Below, piece after piece: positions 52,250 through 60,438 of a stretch of 64,000 nt of DNA. Location of the stretch: assembly GCA_050290265.1 (NCBI GenBank), contig JBNKHI010000003.1, forward strand, positions 1-64,000, given 5' to 3'. The DNA comes from JBNKFV01 sp050290265. Lineage in GTDB: Bacteria; Pseudomonadota; Gammaproteobacteria; Pseudomonadales; Cellvibrionaceae. The notes beneath the pieces are model-generated. The model saw only the letters and a program-made list of their open reading frames with translations. It made no database searches and was not told where the DNA came from. Position 1 is the stretch's first letter. Each line of letters opens with the position of its first letter. The position numbers and the translations under genes are program-made.

Positions 52250-53428
52250 ATGGAACAAGTAGCCATTGTTGCCGCGGGACGCACAGGAATTGGAAGTTTT
52301 GCTGGTGGTCTGTCAACTCTAAGTGCAGATAAGCTAGGCACGACTGTTATACAGGGTTTGCTGGCGCAAACAGGTGTTGCTCCCGAGCAAATCGACGAAG
52401 TCATTCTTGGGCAGGTGTTGGTTGCTGGTTGTGGTCAGAATCCAGCGCGACAAGCTGCAATCAACGCAGGTTTGCCAAATACTACGCCTGCCATGATGGT
52501 AAGTAAGGTTTGTGGTTCTGGCTTAAAAGCTACTCATTTGGCTGCACAGGCAATTGCATTGGGTGATGCGGATATCATTATTGCTGGTGGTCAGGAATCC
52601 ATGAGCCAGTCTGCACATGTGTTGCCTGGTAGCCGTAACGGCACCAAAATGGGTGACTGGAATATGGTTGATACCATGATTAAGGATGGCCTAATGGATG
52701 CTTTCAACGGTTATCACATGGGTATCACTACTGAAAATATCGCGGAGAAGTTTGGCATTTCTCGCGAAGAGCAGGATGAATTTGCTGCGATGTCACAGCA
52801 AAAGGCCGAGGCTGCACAAAAAGCCGGCAAGTTTGATGATGAAATTTTTAGTGTGGAAATTCCACAACGAAAGGGTGATCCAGTTGTATTCGATAAGGAT
52901 GAATACTTAAAGTACGGTACTACTGCCGAAACGCTGGCCAAGTTGCGACCTGCGTTTAAAAAAGATGGAACTGTTACTGCCGGAAATGCATCGGGAATCA
53001 ATGATGGTGCTGCGGCGGTCATGATGATGAGTTTGAAAAAAGCCCAGGCTTTAGGGCTTAAGCCTTTAGCAGTGATTAAAGCTTATGCAAATGCGGGTGT
53101 AGACCCAAGTATCATGGGGACTGGCCCCATTCCTGCTGTGCAGCGGTGTTTAAGTCGTGCTGGTTGGGGCGTAGCAGATCTTGATCTTGTTGAGGCTAAC
53201 GAAGCTTTTGCGGCACAAGCAATTTCAGTAAACCGCAGCCTCGAATGGGATACTGGCATTGTGAATGTGAACGGCGGGGCAATTGCTTTGGGGCATCCGA
53301 TCGGTGCTTCAGGTTGCCGTATTTTGGTTACTTTGATACACGAAATGATTCGCCGGGATGCGAAAAAAGGCTTGGCTACGCTGTGTATCGGCGGCGGTAT
53401 GGGTGTAGCCCTTGCCATTGAGCGTTAA
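52250..53428 (+). CDS. acetyl-CoA C-acetyltransferase (thiolase)
   Basis: A degradative or biosynthetic thiolase joining two acetyl-CoA to acetoacetyl-CoA, or the reverse. The 392 residues have the acyl-accepting Cys88 in SKVCGSGLKATHLA, His349 in GHPIGASGCR and Cys379 in CIGGGMGVALAIER, plus VEANEAFAAQA. The length and motifs fit the AtoB/PhaA/PhbA type. No partner genes for fatty acid oxidation or polyhydroxybutyrate are adjacent, so the pathway cannot be assigned and no gene symbol is given. It has its own terminator. Confidence 0.93.
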   Translation: MEQVAIVAAGRTGIGSFAGGLSTLSADKLGTTVIQGLLAQTGVAPEQIDEVILGQVLVAGCGQNPARQAAINAGLPNTTPAMMVSKVCGSGLKATHLAAQAIALGDADIIIAGGQESMSQSAHVLPGSRNGTKMGDWNMVDTMIKDGLMDAFNGYHMGITTENIAEKFGISREEQDEFAAMSQQKAEAAQKAGKFDDEIFSVEIPQRKGDPVVFDKDEYLKYGTTAETLAKLRPAFKKDGTVTAGNASGINDGAAAVMMMSLKKAQALGLKPLAVIKAYANAGVDPSIMGTGPIPAVQRCLSRAGWGVADLDLVEANEAFAAQAISVNRSLEWDTGIVNVNGGAIALGHPIGASGCRILVTLIHEMIRRDAKKGLATLCIGGGMGVALAIER

Positions 53429-53451
53429 TAAGGCCTACATGCTTTATTTAT

Positions 53452-53480
53452 AGAAAACCTCGGTGCTACCGAGGTTTTCT
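53452..53480. terminator. terminator between thiolase and dolP
   Basis: AGAAAACCTCGG, a short loop and CCGAGGTTTTCT form a perfect 12-bp stem between the convergent genes, with T-rich flanks. It can act on both strands. Confidence 0.85.
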
Positions 53481-53551
53481 ATATTCAGGATTCAAGTTAT
53501 ATATCTACATATACGGTTTGAGTAATAATTCTGAGTGCCATAATCCCTTTG

Positions 53552-54124
53552 CTAGTCTATGTACTCAAAAACCCTGACAACCTTTTGCACTCCTGATGTA
53601 GAGCGCGCAACTTCAACCGCTTTCTCAGCTTCTACTCGCGATAACAACCCCATTAAATAGACTACACCATCCTCGGTTACGACTTTTATTCGCGTGCCGC
53701 TAATATCCCCATTGGCCAATAGTCGAGTTTTTACTTTACTACTTAGCCATGTGTCATTGGTGCGAGCGAGTAAAGAGGTTTTCCCCTGTACTTGGATTTC
53801 ATTATGAACTTGTCTTACTTTTTTTAGTTCGGCAACAATTTGGGCTGCTTTTTCGCGTAGCTGCGCATCGGCAATTTGACCGGTAAGCAATACCACGCCG
53901 TTGTAACTGGTCACTGAAATATGCGCATCTTTAAGCGCTTCTTCGGTTTTATCCAGGTTTACATAGGCCAGGGTTTCAATTTGTTGATCATCAATCAGCG
54001 CTCCGAATGTCCTTTTGCCGGGGTTGGGGGAGATTGGCTCGTCAGTAGTCGCGCCTATAATACTGGAGCAGCTTTGTAGTGATAATGCTGCGGATAAAAT
54101 GAGGCAAGTGATGAATAAACGCAT
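53552..54124 (-). CDS. dolP: BON-domain outer-membrane lipoprotein, DolP-like
   Basis: DolP (YraP) is a lipoprotein with two BON domains that supports outer-membrane integrity and septal peptidoglycan hydrolysis. The 190 residues have a signal peptide with lipobox LQSC (Cys19), then BON1 (about 60-125) and BON2 (about 128-190, DTWLSSKVKTRLLANGDISGTRIKVVTEDGVVYLMGLLSR). The start at 54124 has AAGGAG 6 nt upstream and begins 2 bp after the diaA stop. It replaces the longer open frame, which would bury the signal peptide. Confidence 0.93.
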   Translation of the reverse strand: MRLFITCLILSAALSLQSCSSIIGATTDEPISPNPGKRTFGALIDDQQIETLAYVNLDKTEEALKDAHISVTSYNGVVLLTGQIADAQLREKAAQIVAELKKVRQVHNEIQVQGKTSLLARTNDTWLSSKVKTRLLANGDISGTRIKVVTEDGVVYLMGLLSRVEAEKAVEVARSTSGVQKVVRVFEYID

Positions 54125-54126
54125 GA

Positions 54127-54744
54127 TTACTCCTTCGCGCCAAACAGTTGGTAGTCGATTAAATCGCATAAACAAAAGTTCATAAGTAGGTGTACTTCGT
54201 GAATTCGAGTTCTTGAGTTATCCGGCACACGTAATTCGAGGTCATTGACATCCAGAAGCGCCGCAATGTTCCCGCCATCGCGACCGGTAATGGCAATAAC
54301 TGGCATTTGTTTTTCGTGCGCAGCTTGTAGGGCTTGCACGAGATTACTTGGATTGCCACTGGTTGAGAATAAAATGAGTATGTCACCCGGATTGCCCAAG
54401 GCACGAATTTGCTTGGAAAAAATTTCATTATAACTGACGTCGTTGGCAATAGCTGTCTGACTCACAAAGTCGGAGCCCAGTGTAAAAGCTGGAAAGCCAG
54501 GTCGTTCGCGTTCAAATCGATGGCTTAGATTGGCTGTGAGTATTTGAGCGTTTGCACCGGATATGCCATTTCCACATGCGAGAATCTTATTCTCATTTAG
54601 GAGAGCGTGCACCAGGATTTGGCTTGCTTCCGTTAACAGTGGAGCGAGTACTTCTCCTGACTGCATCTTTGATTCAATACTACGATGAAATAGGGTGATG
54701 ATGCGTTCATCTAACTCGTTGTATTCAGCATCATGTTGATTCAT
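54127..54744 (-). CDS. diaA: SIS-domain protein, DiaA-like
   Basis: DiaA is a SIS-domain tetramer that binds DnaA and promotes timely replication initiation; GmhA is its sugar-isomerase relative. The 205 residues align best with DiaA (IRALGNPGDILILFSTSGNPSNLV, NFCLCDLIDYQLFG). The loop CGNGISGANAQILTANL resembles DiaA's CGNGTSAANAQHF more than GmhA's CGNGGS-type loop. The Glu and second His used by GmhA catalysis are not conserved (Asn appears at both). So a non-enzymatic, DnaA-related role is favoured. It lies between yraN and dolP, as in E. coli. Confidence 0.85.
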   Translation of the reverse strand: MNQHDAEYNELDERIITLFHRSIESKMQSGEVLAPLLTEASQILVHALLNENKILACGNGISGANAQILTANLSHRFERERPGFPAFTLGSDFVSQTAIANDVSYNEIFSKQIRALGNPGDILILFSTSGNPSNLVQALQAAHEKQMPVIAITGRDGGNIAALLDVNDLELRVPDNSRTRIHEVHLLMNFCLCDLIDYQLFGAKE

Positions 54745-54811
54745 TCAGAGCTTTTCCTTTGAGGTAAGCGTTAAAGTTTCATTGTATCTGTTTGAAGGTG
54801 CATTGAACGAT

Positions 54812-55210
54812 TTAAGTGTTTATATCAAAGGCATTGACTATCCAGTCGAGTTGATATTTTTGAGTGTCGCCACCTTTTGCCGTAGGACTGACACTAATAA
54901 CGTCAAAACGACAGCTCACGCTATTGGTTAGTTTTTTTGCTTGAAGATAAGTCTGCGCTGTTTTCACAAGTTTCTGTTGTTTATGTCGATTAACACTCTC
55001 TGCACCTGAGCCAAATTGGTGGTATTGACGATACCGGACCTCTACAAATATTAGAGTTTGATCGTGTTGTCCAATAATGTCGATTTCCCCGTGGCGGCAG
55101 CTCACGTTTTTTTCCAAAATGATGACGCCTTGTTGACGTAAGTAGTTTGCTGCCAGCTTTTCTATTGCTAGTCCTTGCTGCCTGGCCTGGTGTTTGATTT
55201 CCTTGCTCAT
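54812..55210 (-). CDS. yraN: UPF0102/YraN nuclease-like protein
   Basis: YraN proteins have an endonuclease-like fold (Holliday-junction-resolvase superfamily), but the function is unproven. The 132 residues (MSKEIKHQARQQGLAIEKLAANYLRQQGVIILEKNVSCRHGEIDIIGQ...) show the motif GEIDII, then EVRYRQ, the acidic/Lys core of the fold. A GTG four codons upstream is also possible. It lies between lpoA and diaA on the same strand. Confidence 0.92.
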   Translation of the reverse strand: MSKEIKHQARQQGLAIEKLAANYLRQQGVIILEKNVSCRHGEIDIIGQHDQTLIFVEVRYRQYHQFGSGAESVNRHKQQKLVKTAQTYLQAKKLTNSVSCRFDVISVSPTAKGGDTQKYQLDWIVNAFDINT

Positions 55211-55265
55211 AAACCTCAGCACTCCATTGCTTAAGTATTGATCATCTGTTTGAGTTTCTGAAAAG

Positions 55266-57182
55266 CTAGTTTTGGGATACTACCATTGGCATTGGGCGAG
55301 CTACACCGCCGATGATTTGCGCCCACATCTGCTCCCGGTGAATTTTCCGATCTGTGGTTAGGTGCAGTGCACCTGTTGCGCCGTAAATACGGGTTTCAGG
55401 AATTTCCTCGAGTTGCTTAAGGCGAGGGTAAATCTGAAACACGTCTGCACCTAGAGCATAGAGTGATTGGTACTGGGCTTTGGCTTGAGCATATTGGTCA
55501 ATGTTTTGTTTGATCGCGCTCGCTGAATTGAAGTACCAAGGTAATGTGCTAAATTTTATTCCGTTAATATCTCGGTCTCCTGCACTGTCGGGGATCCCAG
55601 AGTAGATGTGGCTGGTAGCATAAACTGGTATGTCACCGGCGTAGTGAAATGCCAGCATAGGTTTCAGTTGTTTTGCTTCGCTTGGCCTTGCCACGAGAAA
55701 AATCATATCGATATCTTGTCTGCGGCGGGGCTCGAATTCAAAGTTGTAGCCTGGTCCAAACAGCTGTCTCAGTTGCTTTGCACGTTGTTCGCTTTGTTCC
55801 ACGCCCACGCTTTCCTTTATCACTTGAGAAAAGTCTTTTTGGTTGGCAAAAAAAGCCTGGCTTACAATCTTGCCACCATAGCTTTGCCAGCGTTTGGTAA
55901 ACGCCTCCGCTGTACGCTCGCCCCAGTTACTTCTGGGGGCGATGACCATCGCGTTGCGGTATGTGTCTAGCCAGGCTCTGGTTGCTGCCTGGCGAGCTTC
56001 GTCATCGGCAGATAAGCCAAATTGGTAGAGTCCTTCGCTGTATATCTCGTTACCCGAGAGGGTTTCAGTTTCCGGGTTTGTGTCGTTTGCCAGTGTTGCT
56101 GGTGTTGCATCGATATAATTTAGTGCGATCACTGGTACTGTGAGTTGCATCCGAAGGTTTAGGTCTGCAACTTTAGCTTTGTCCAGGGGGCCAATCACCA
56201 GATTGGCGCCGTCCGTTACGGCTTGGTCGTAGAGGGTGTTTATATCGGTATCATTGGTATCATAGATTTCTATCGAAGGTGTGGCGTTGTCTTGTTTGAG
56301 TGCTTGATAGTAAGCAGCCATAAATCCGTCACGAATAGCCTGGCCGGCTTCCATGAGTGGCCCCGATATTGGCAGGAGTAGTGCTATTTGTTTTGGGCGT
56401 TGTTGGATCAGCGCGTTTAGCAGTTTAAGGTCTTCGGGTAGGTTTTGATTTGCTGGATGTTGTTGCCACTGCTGGCGCCACTGTTCAACTTGTGTTTGCT
56501 GCTCCTTCAAATCAGTTTGATTGTTTTTACTCAGTGCTGCCAAGCTATACCAGCCTCGCAAGATTTCATTGGTCTCTGTGTCGCTTAAAGATTGCAGTGT
56601 CGTTTGGGGTAATGCCATCAGCGTTTGCCATAAGCGTTCACGATTTTGGGTTTCGGCTTTTGGATCGACCAGAATGGGCGCTAGTGCAAGCCGCTCTCTG
56701 ATACTGTCGATTGCCTCTCCCAATGCCGAGAATACTCTCGCCCTGCGCTCTCGCAGAATGGCTTCTTGCGCTGGTTTCAGCGATTGCCAGTATTGTTCCA
56801 GGCGTGGGTTCGATAGAATGCGTTGCGCGAGGAACATGCTTTCATCGGCTAACGCTATTTCGCTAAATAGTAATGTGTACTTTTCGAAGTTTTTATCGTT
56901 CAGTGCAGAGGCATCGAGATCGGCCAGGATGTTTCTCGCCCATGCGGTTTCTCCTTGCTGGTAAAGCGCAGCAGAAGCACCTAGATAGAGCTCTTCTCGT
57001 TTGGGTGAAATGCTTTCCTTGGCTTTGGCCAGTGTTGCAGGAATGTCGATAAGTGGTACGTCAGTGACGGCCTTTTCCGGTGTTGTATCTACCGTAGGTG
57101 TTACTTGGCAGGCAAGCAGCAGCGCAGTCAGTCCTGCTATGCATACAAGGCGTATTTTGGCGGGAGAAATAATAGAAAACAT
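55266..57182 (-). CDS. lpoA: penicillin-binding protein activator LpoA
   Basis: LpoA is an outer-membrane lipoprotein that reaches through the periplasm to activate PBP1A. The 638 residues start MFSIISPAKIRLVCIAGLTALLLACQV with lipobox LLAC (Cys25), followed by a helical TPR-like N-domain (about 40-270) and a LppC/periplasmic-binding-protein-like C-domain (about 285-638, starting RPKQIALLLPISGPLMEAGQAIRDGFMAAYYQAL). A longer frame upstream is not needed. It is divergent from rsmI, as in Pseudomonas and E. coli. Confidence 0.93.
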   Translation of the reverse strand: MFSIISPAKIRLVCIAGLTALLLACQVTPTVDTTPEKAVTDVPLIDIPATLAKAKESISPKREELYLGASAALYQQGETAWARNILADLDASALNDKNFEKYTLLFSEIALADESMFLAQRILSNPRLEQYWQSLKPAQEAILRERRARVFSALGEAIDSIRERLALAPILVDPKAETQNRERLWQTLMALPQTTLQSLSDTETNEILRGWYSLAALSKNNQTDLKEQQTQVEQWRQQWQQHPANQNLPEDLKLLNALIQQRPKQIALLLPISGPLMEAGQAIRDGFMAAYYQALKQDNATPSIEIYDTNDTDINTLYDQAVTDGANLVIGPLDKAKVADLNLRMQLTVPVIALNYIDATPATLANDTNPETETLSGNEIYSEGLYQFGLSADDEARQAATRAWLDTYRNAMVIAPRSNWGERTAEAFTKRWQSYGGKIVSQAFFANQKDFSQVIKESVGVEQSEQRAKQLRQLFGPGYNFEFEPRRRQDIDMIFLVARPSEAKQLKPMLAFHYAGDIPVYATSHIYSGIPDSAGDRDINGIKFSTLPWYFNSASAIKQNIDQYAQAKAQYQSLYALGADVFQIYPRLKQLEEIPETRIYGATGALHLTTDRKIHREQMWAQIIGGVARPMPMVVSQN

Positions 57183-57308
57183 GTATGTCGTGGACCTTTG
57201 TGCAAAAAATAACTGACGCGGGTAGGAGCCTATTGGCATAAATTGTTTCAGTTACCAACGTGTTAATTAAATGTCCTGTCAGCAAACTTGGGAGTTAACC
57301 GAAAGCCT

Positions 57309-58160
57309 ATGAGTCATCACGCACTATATATTGTCGCAACGCCCATTGGTAATTTGGGCGATATGGTACCGCGAGCCATAGAGGTTCTACAAACGGTGGA
57401 TGTCATAGCGGCTGAAGATACGCGTCATACTGCGAAGTTGTTGGCGTATTTTAATATTCAAACACCGATGTTGGCTTATCATGACCACAGTGATGATAGC
57501 CGCACGTTTGCCATAATTAATCGACTTAAGGCCGGTGAGAGCGTTGCCCTTGTTTCTGATGCGGGCACTCCACTCATTTCTGACCCGGGGTATGCATTGG
57601 TGCGACAAGCTCGTGAGGCGGGGGTTCGGGTTGTGCCAATCCCGGGTGCTTGTGCGCTGGTTGCGGCATTGAGTGCCGCAGGGATGCCATCGGATCGATT
57701 CACTTTTGAAGGTTTTTTACCATCCAAGGCGGGGGCGAGGGAGCGTGCGTTGGAGGCAGTTGCCGAGATGTCTCATACGGTAATATTTTATGAGGCTCCT
57801 CACCGGATACTGGCGTCGCTACACACTATGTCGCAAGTGTTCGGTGAGGATAGGGAAGTTGTTGTTGCGCGAGAGCTAACCAAAACTTTTGAAACCTTTC
57901 TTGCTGGTTCCCTTACCGAGGTTATTGCTTTGGTCGAGTCTGATAGTAATCAGCAGCGCGGTGAGTTTGTCGTTATAGTGCGAGGTATTCCGGTGCGTGC
58001 TGAACTGGCGATAGGTGATGAATCTGCGCGCATAATGAAAATATTAGTAGAGGAATTACCTTTAAAACAGGCGTCGCAGCTCGCGGCACAAATTACTGGC
58101 GTTAAAAAGAAGGTGTTATATCAGTGGGCGCTGGATCTCGATAAGGCGGGGAGCAAATAG
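57309..58160 (+). CDS. rsmI: 16S rRNA 2'-O-ribose C1402 methyltransferase
   Basis: RsmI methylates the ribose of C1402 in 16S rRNA; RsmH, also in this window, methylates the base of the same nucleotide. The 283 residues show the tetrapyrrole-methylase fold: IVATPIGNLGDMVPRAIEVL, VIAAEDTRHTAKLL, VALVSDAGTPLISDPGY, PGACALVAALSAAGMPSDRF and a C-terminal helical part. The ATG at 57309 is chosen over a TTG 21 bases upstream. It is followed by rnpB. Confidence 0.96.
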   Translation: MSHHALYIVATPIGNLGDMVPRAIEVLQTVDVIAAEDTRHTAKLLAYFNIQTPMLAYHDHSDDSRTFAIINRLKAGESVALVSDAGTPLISDPGYALVRQAREAGVRVVPIPGACALVAALSAAGMPSDRFTFEGFLPSKAGARERALEAVAEMSHTVIFYEAPHRILASLHTMSQVFGEDREVVVARELTKTFETFLAGSLTEVIALVESDSNQQRGEFVVIVRGIPVRAELAIGDESARIMKILVEELPLKQASQLAAQITGVKKKVLYQWALDLDKAGSK

Positions 58161-58320
58161 ACGGTTTTTGCCGCATTGGGTGCCAGCTGTAAGGAATATC
58201 GACACCTTGACCTTCTTCTTCGCAGTTTTATAGATATTGATGCCAGTGGCGATGACTGTTCGACAGGGTTTTGTGAGGTAATCATTGCAGTTTAGTGGAG
58301 TGCTTGGTAGGCTTCGCGCC

Positions 58321-58678
58321 GAGCTGGCTAGGCAGTCGCTTTAGCGGTGCGCAAGCATCGTTGGGGAGGAAAGTCCGGGCTCCACAGGGTAGAACGCCAG
58401 GTAACGCCTGGGGGGCGAGAGCCTACGGAAAGTGCAGCAGAGAGTAAACCGCCTAAGCAATCGCGAGATTGCCGGTAAGGGTGAAAAGGTGCGGTAAGAG
58501 CGCACCGCACAGCTGGTAACAGTCTGTGGCGATGGTAAACCCCGTTCGGAGCAAGACCAAATAGGCCCTCTATGGCGTGACCCGCGCTGAGGGCGGGTAG
58601 GTTGCTTGAGGCTTGTGGTGACACAAGTCCCAGATGAATGACTGTCCACGACAGAACCCGGCTTATCGGCTGGCTCGA
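58321..58678 (+). ncRNA. rnpB: RNase P RNA, class A
   Basis: The catalytic RNA of RNase P matures tRNA 5' ends. Hallmarks are GAGCTGGCTAGGCAGTCGC at the start, GAGGAAAGTCCGGGCTCC, the GGGTGAAAAGGTGCGGTAAGAGCGCACC stem, the AACCCCG-region conserved segments, and the closing ACAGAACCCGGCTTATCGGC, followed by pairing of the 3' GGCTGGCTC with the 5' end. The ends may be a few bases off. A Rho-independent terminator follows. The place between rsmI and mraZ matches Pseudomonas. Confidence 0.95.
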
Positions 58679-58690
58679 TTTTTTAGCATT

Positions 58691-58720
58691 AAAAAAGGCT
58701 CCCATGGGAGCCTTTTTTAA
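58691..58720. terminator. terminator after rnpB
   Basis: AAAAAAGGCTCCC and GGGAGCCTTTTTT form a stem closed on a short central AT, with a T-run on the plus strand and a matching run on the minus strand. It lies between rnpB and the convergent PEP-CTERM gene and can end both. Confidence 0.9.
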
Positions 58721-58743
58721 TTCAGGGGGGGCAGTTTGCTAAT

Positions 58744-59334
58744 TTAAGCTTTGTTCTGCTTCTGCAATCTGCGTGCAGCACCTAGACCCGCGAGGCCAAG
58801 GCCAAACAACGCAAGTGAGCCGGGCGCTGGAACCGTTGTGGAGCCTCCTTTGCCGTAAGCTTGTACGTGAGACAAGCCGCCAGTACCATTGCCGTTACCT
58901 AATGTTTTGATAAAAGACCATAGGCCGTAAGTGTTGCCCCCTAGTATATCGAAAACAAACCAGTTGTCCTCGGTGCTCCCAGTGCCAAATTTGAATCCAA
59001 TTGCTTTGACTGCTGCATCAGCGGACCATGAGCCGTATAAATCTGCTGAGGCCCATCCTCCTCCTAGGTGGTCGTCTGAACCTGTCTCAATTCCCGATGC
59101 GCCAGAATCCAGTGCGTAATAACCTGCTGCCGTTCCTCCACCTGACAGAAAAGCATCTGTGCCTCCGTTGCCGTTGATGTTACCAACACCAGAAGCCGCG
59201 CAAGATAGTACGCCAGACTCCACTTGCATGTAATTCTTAGTGGTATCTACACTGCAGTTAATAACGCCGGCCTGGCTCAGCATCGATGCTAGTAATAAGC
59301 TGGCGCAAAGGCCTATTTTGATCATAGTTTTCAT
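58744..59334 (-). CDS. PEP-CTERM-sorted secreted protein
   Basis: A 196-residue exported protein with signal peptide MKTMIKIGLCASLLLASMLSQA and a C-terminal sorting signal VPAPGSLALFGLGLAGLGAARRLQ: a Pro motif, a hydrophobic helix and an Arg-containing end. The middle is rich in Gly, Ser, Ala and Asp with two Cys near the N-terminus; no known fold is recognised. Such signals are processed by exosortase (EpsH/XrtA), which is not in the window. The start at 59334 has GGGGAG about 8 nt upstream. It sits between rnpB and mraZ, where relatives have none. Confidence 0.85.
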   Translation of the reverse strand: MKTMIKIGLCASLLLASMLSQAGVINCSVDTTKNYMQVESGVLSCAASGVGNINGNGGTDAFLSGGGTAAGYYALDSGASGIETGSDDHLGGGWASADLYGSWSADAAVKAIGFKFGTGSTEDNWFVFDILGGNTYGLWSFIKTLGNGNGTGGLSHVQAYGKGGSTTVPAPGSLALFGLGLAGLGAARRLQKQNKA

Positions 59335-59639
59335 TTTTACTTCTCCCCTATTTAAATTCAGTATCTGCAACCGAGTTGGTTCAGTGCTGCACTTCTGTGT
59401 AACTTAAAGCGATTAGTGTGCCAAGATTGAAAAATCCATAATAAACAGTATGTTGCATTAATATTTTGGGCTTTTTTTAAAGGGCTTGTAAATAATCTCG
59501 ACATAAAGGTTGTACTGCAGATATAGATCTGACTGCTTGATGGGTTGACTTCATATTTTAGTTGTTGGAGTCTGGTAGGTTGATCTGAAAGGTAGGATCA
59601 GGTCTCTTAGTCCGCTGCCTATGCCTGGGCCATTGGCAG

Positions 59640-59690
59640 CAAACTAACCAGCAAAGTTAAAGTAATACTTTAACTTTGCTGGTTAGTTTG
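59640..59690. repeat. perfect 24-bp inverted repeat with a 3-nt loop
   Basis: The left arm (59640-59663, starting CAAACTAACCAGC) is the exact reverse complement of the right arm (59667-59690, ending CTGGTTAGTTTG), with loop AAT. No T-tract follows the plus-strand arm, so it is not a standard terminator. It lies about 210 bp before mraZ and 305 bp before the PEP-CTERM start. Confidence 0.9.
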
Positions 59691-59843
59691 TTGATATGTA
59701 TTTGTTTATGTTTTTTCTTGGTTTTATCGAGTCAAATGATTCTTGAGTTTTCTCGTCACGTTTAACTCCTTTCACGGTTTTTCCCTGCCATTTAGCACCT
59801 GCTTTGCTTGACTTTACCCCTCTGCCATTTATAGTGTCTAGCT

Positions 59844-59877
59844 GTGGGGAAAAGTGGTTTTTTGTGGCTTTAAGTGG
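59844..59877 (+). promoter_or_regulatory. four GTGG boxes, probable MraZ operator
   Basis: GTGG occurs at 59844, 59854, 59864 and 59874, exactly 10 bp apart, ending 24 bp before the mraZ start. MraZ is known to bind tandem TGGGN/GTGG boxes spaced one helical turn apart at its own promoter and to repress the dcw operon in E. coli. Autoregulation is inferred here. Confidence 0.8.
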
Positions 59878-59901
59878 AGTTTTTGGCTCCTCGGCGGATA
59901 A

Positions 59902-60345
59902 ATGTTCTTAGGGACCAATGCAATAAATATCGACGCCAAAGGGCGCATGGCTATACCAACTCGGATTCGTGACGAGTTGATGGCTGACTGTGCCGGGCGT
60001 TTGGTGATTACTGCACATACTGAAGAGCGTTGTTTGCTTATTTATCCCGAGCCGCAATGGCGAGAGTTGTTGCCGCAAATTCAATCGCTTCCCAATATGA
60101 ATAAACATGCTCGCCGTGTACAGCGGTTGCTGATTGGTTATGCGGCAGAGCAGGTACTAGATGGTAACGGACGAGTGTTGCTGCCTCCTGCTCTAAGGGA
60201 CTATGCCGGTCTTGATAAGCGCGTGATGCTCGTGGGCCAAGGGAAGAAGCTTGAACTATGGAGTGAGGAGCGCTGGTCTGCTTGGCTTGATCAAGATGAT
60301 TTTGATGAGGAAGTGCCGGCAGCAGTTCTGGCTTTGTCGCTATAG
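59902..60345 (+). CDS. mraZ: transcriptional regulator MraZ
   Basis: MraZ is a ring-forming DNA-binding protein with two AbrB/SpoVT-like folds, which represses the dcw cluster. The 147 residues start MFLGTNAINIDAKGRMAIPTRIRDELM, with the second repeat LDGNGRVLLPPALRDYAGL. The two DxxGR-like motifs, one per half, are the DNA-contacting parts. It is the first dcw gene, with rsmH next. Confidence 0.97.
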   Translation: MFLGTNAINIDAKGRMAIPTRIRDELMADCAGRLVITAHTEERCLLIYPEPQWRELLPQIQSLPNMNKHARRVQRLLIGYAAEQVLDGNGRVLLPPALRDYAGLDKRVMLVGQGKKLELWSEERWSAWLDQDDFDEEVPAAVLALSL

Positions 60346-60438
60346 ATAGATGTCTTTGTAATAAATACGTAGATCAATGTTTTTAAGTGGATAGCAATAG
60401 GTTTGCTATTAATCAGTAGTTTTAGCTGGGGTTAGGGT

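Larger units (their letters stand above)
59335..59901. other. intergenic region, PEP-CTERM gene/mraZ
   Basis: These 567 bases have no recognisable gene. They contain a 24-bp perfect inverted repeat (59640-59690) and, just before mraZ, four GTGG boxes at 10-bp spacing. The promoters of the PEP-CTERM gene and the dcw cluster must lie here. Confidence 0.6.

Noticed and set aside
55608..55970. Plus-strand frame inside lpoA
   Set aside because: Antisense shadow; no motifs.
58341..58705. Minus-strand frames across rnpB
   Set aside because: The sequence is the highly conserved RNase P RNA on the plus strand.
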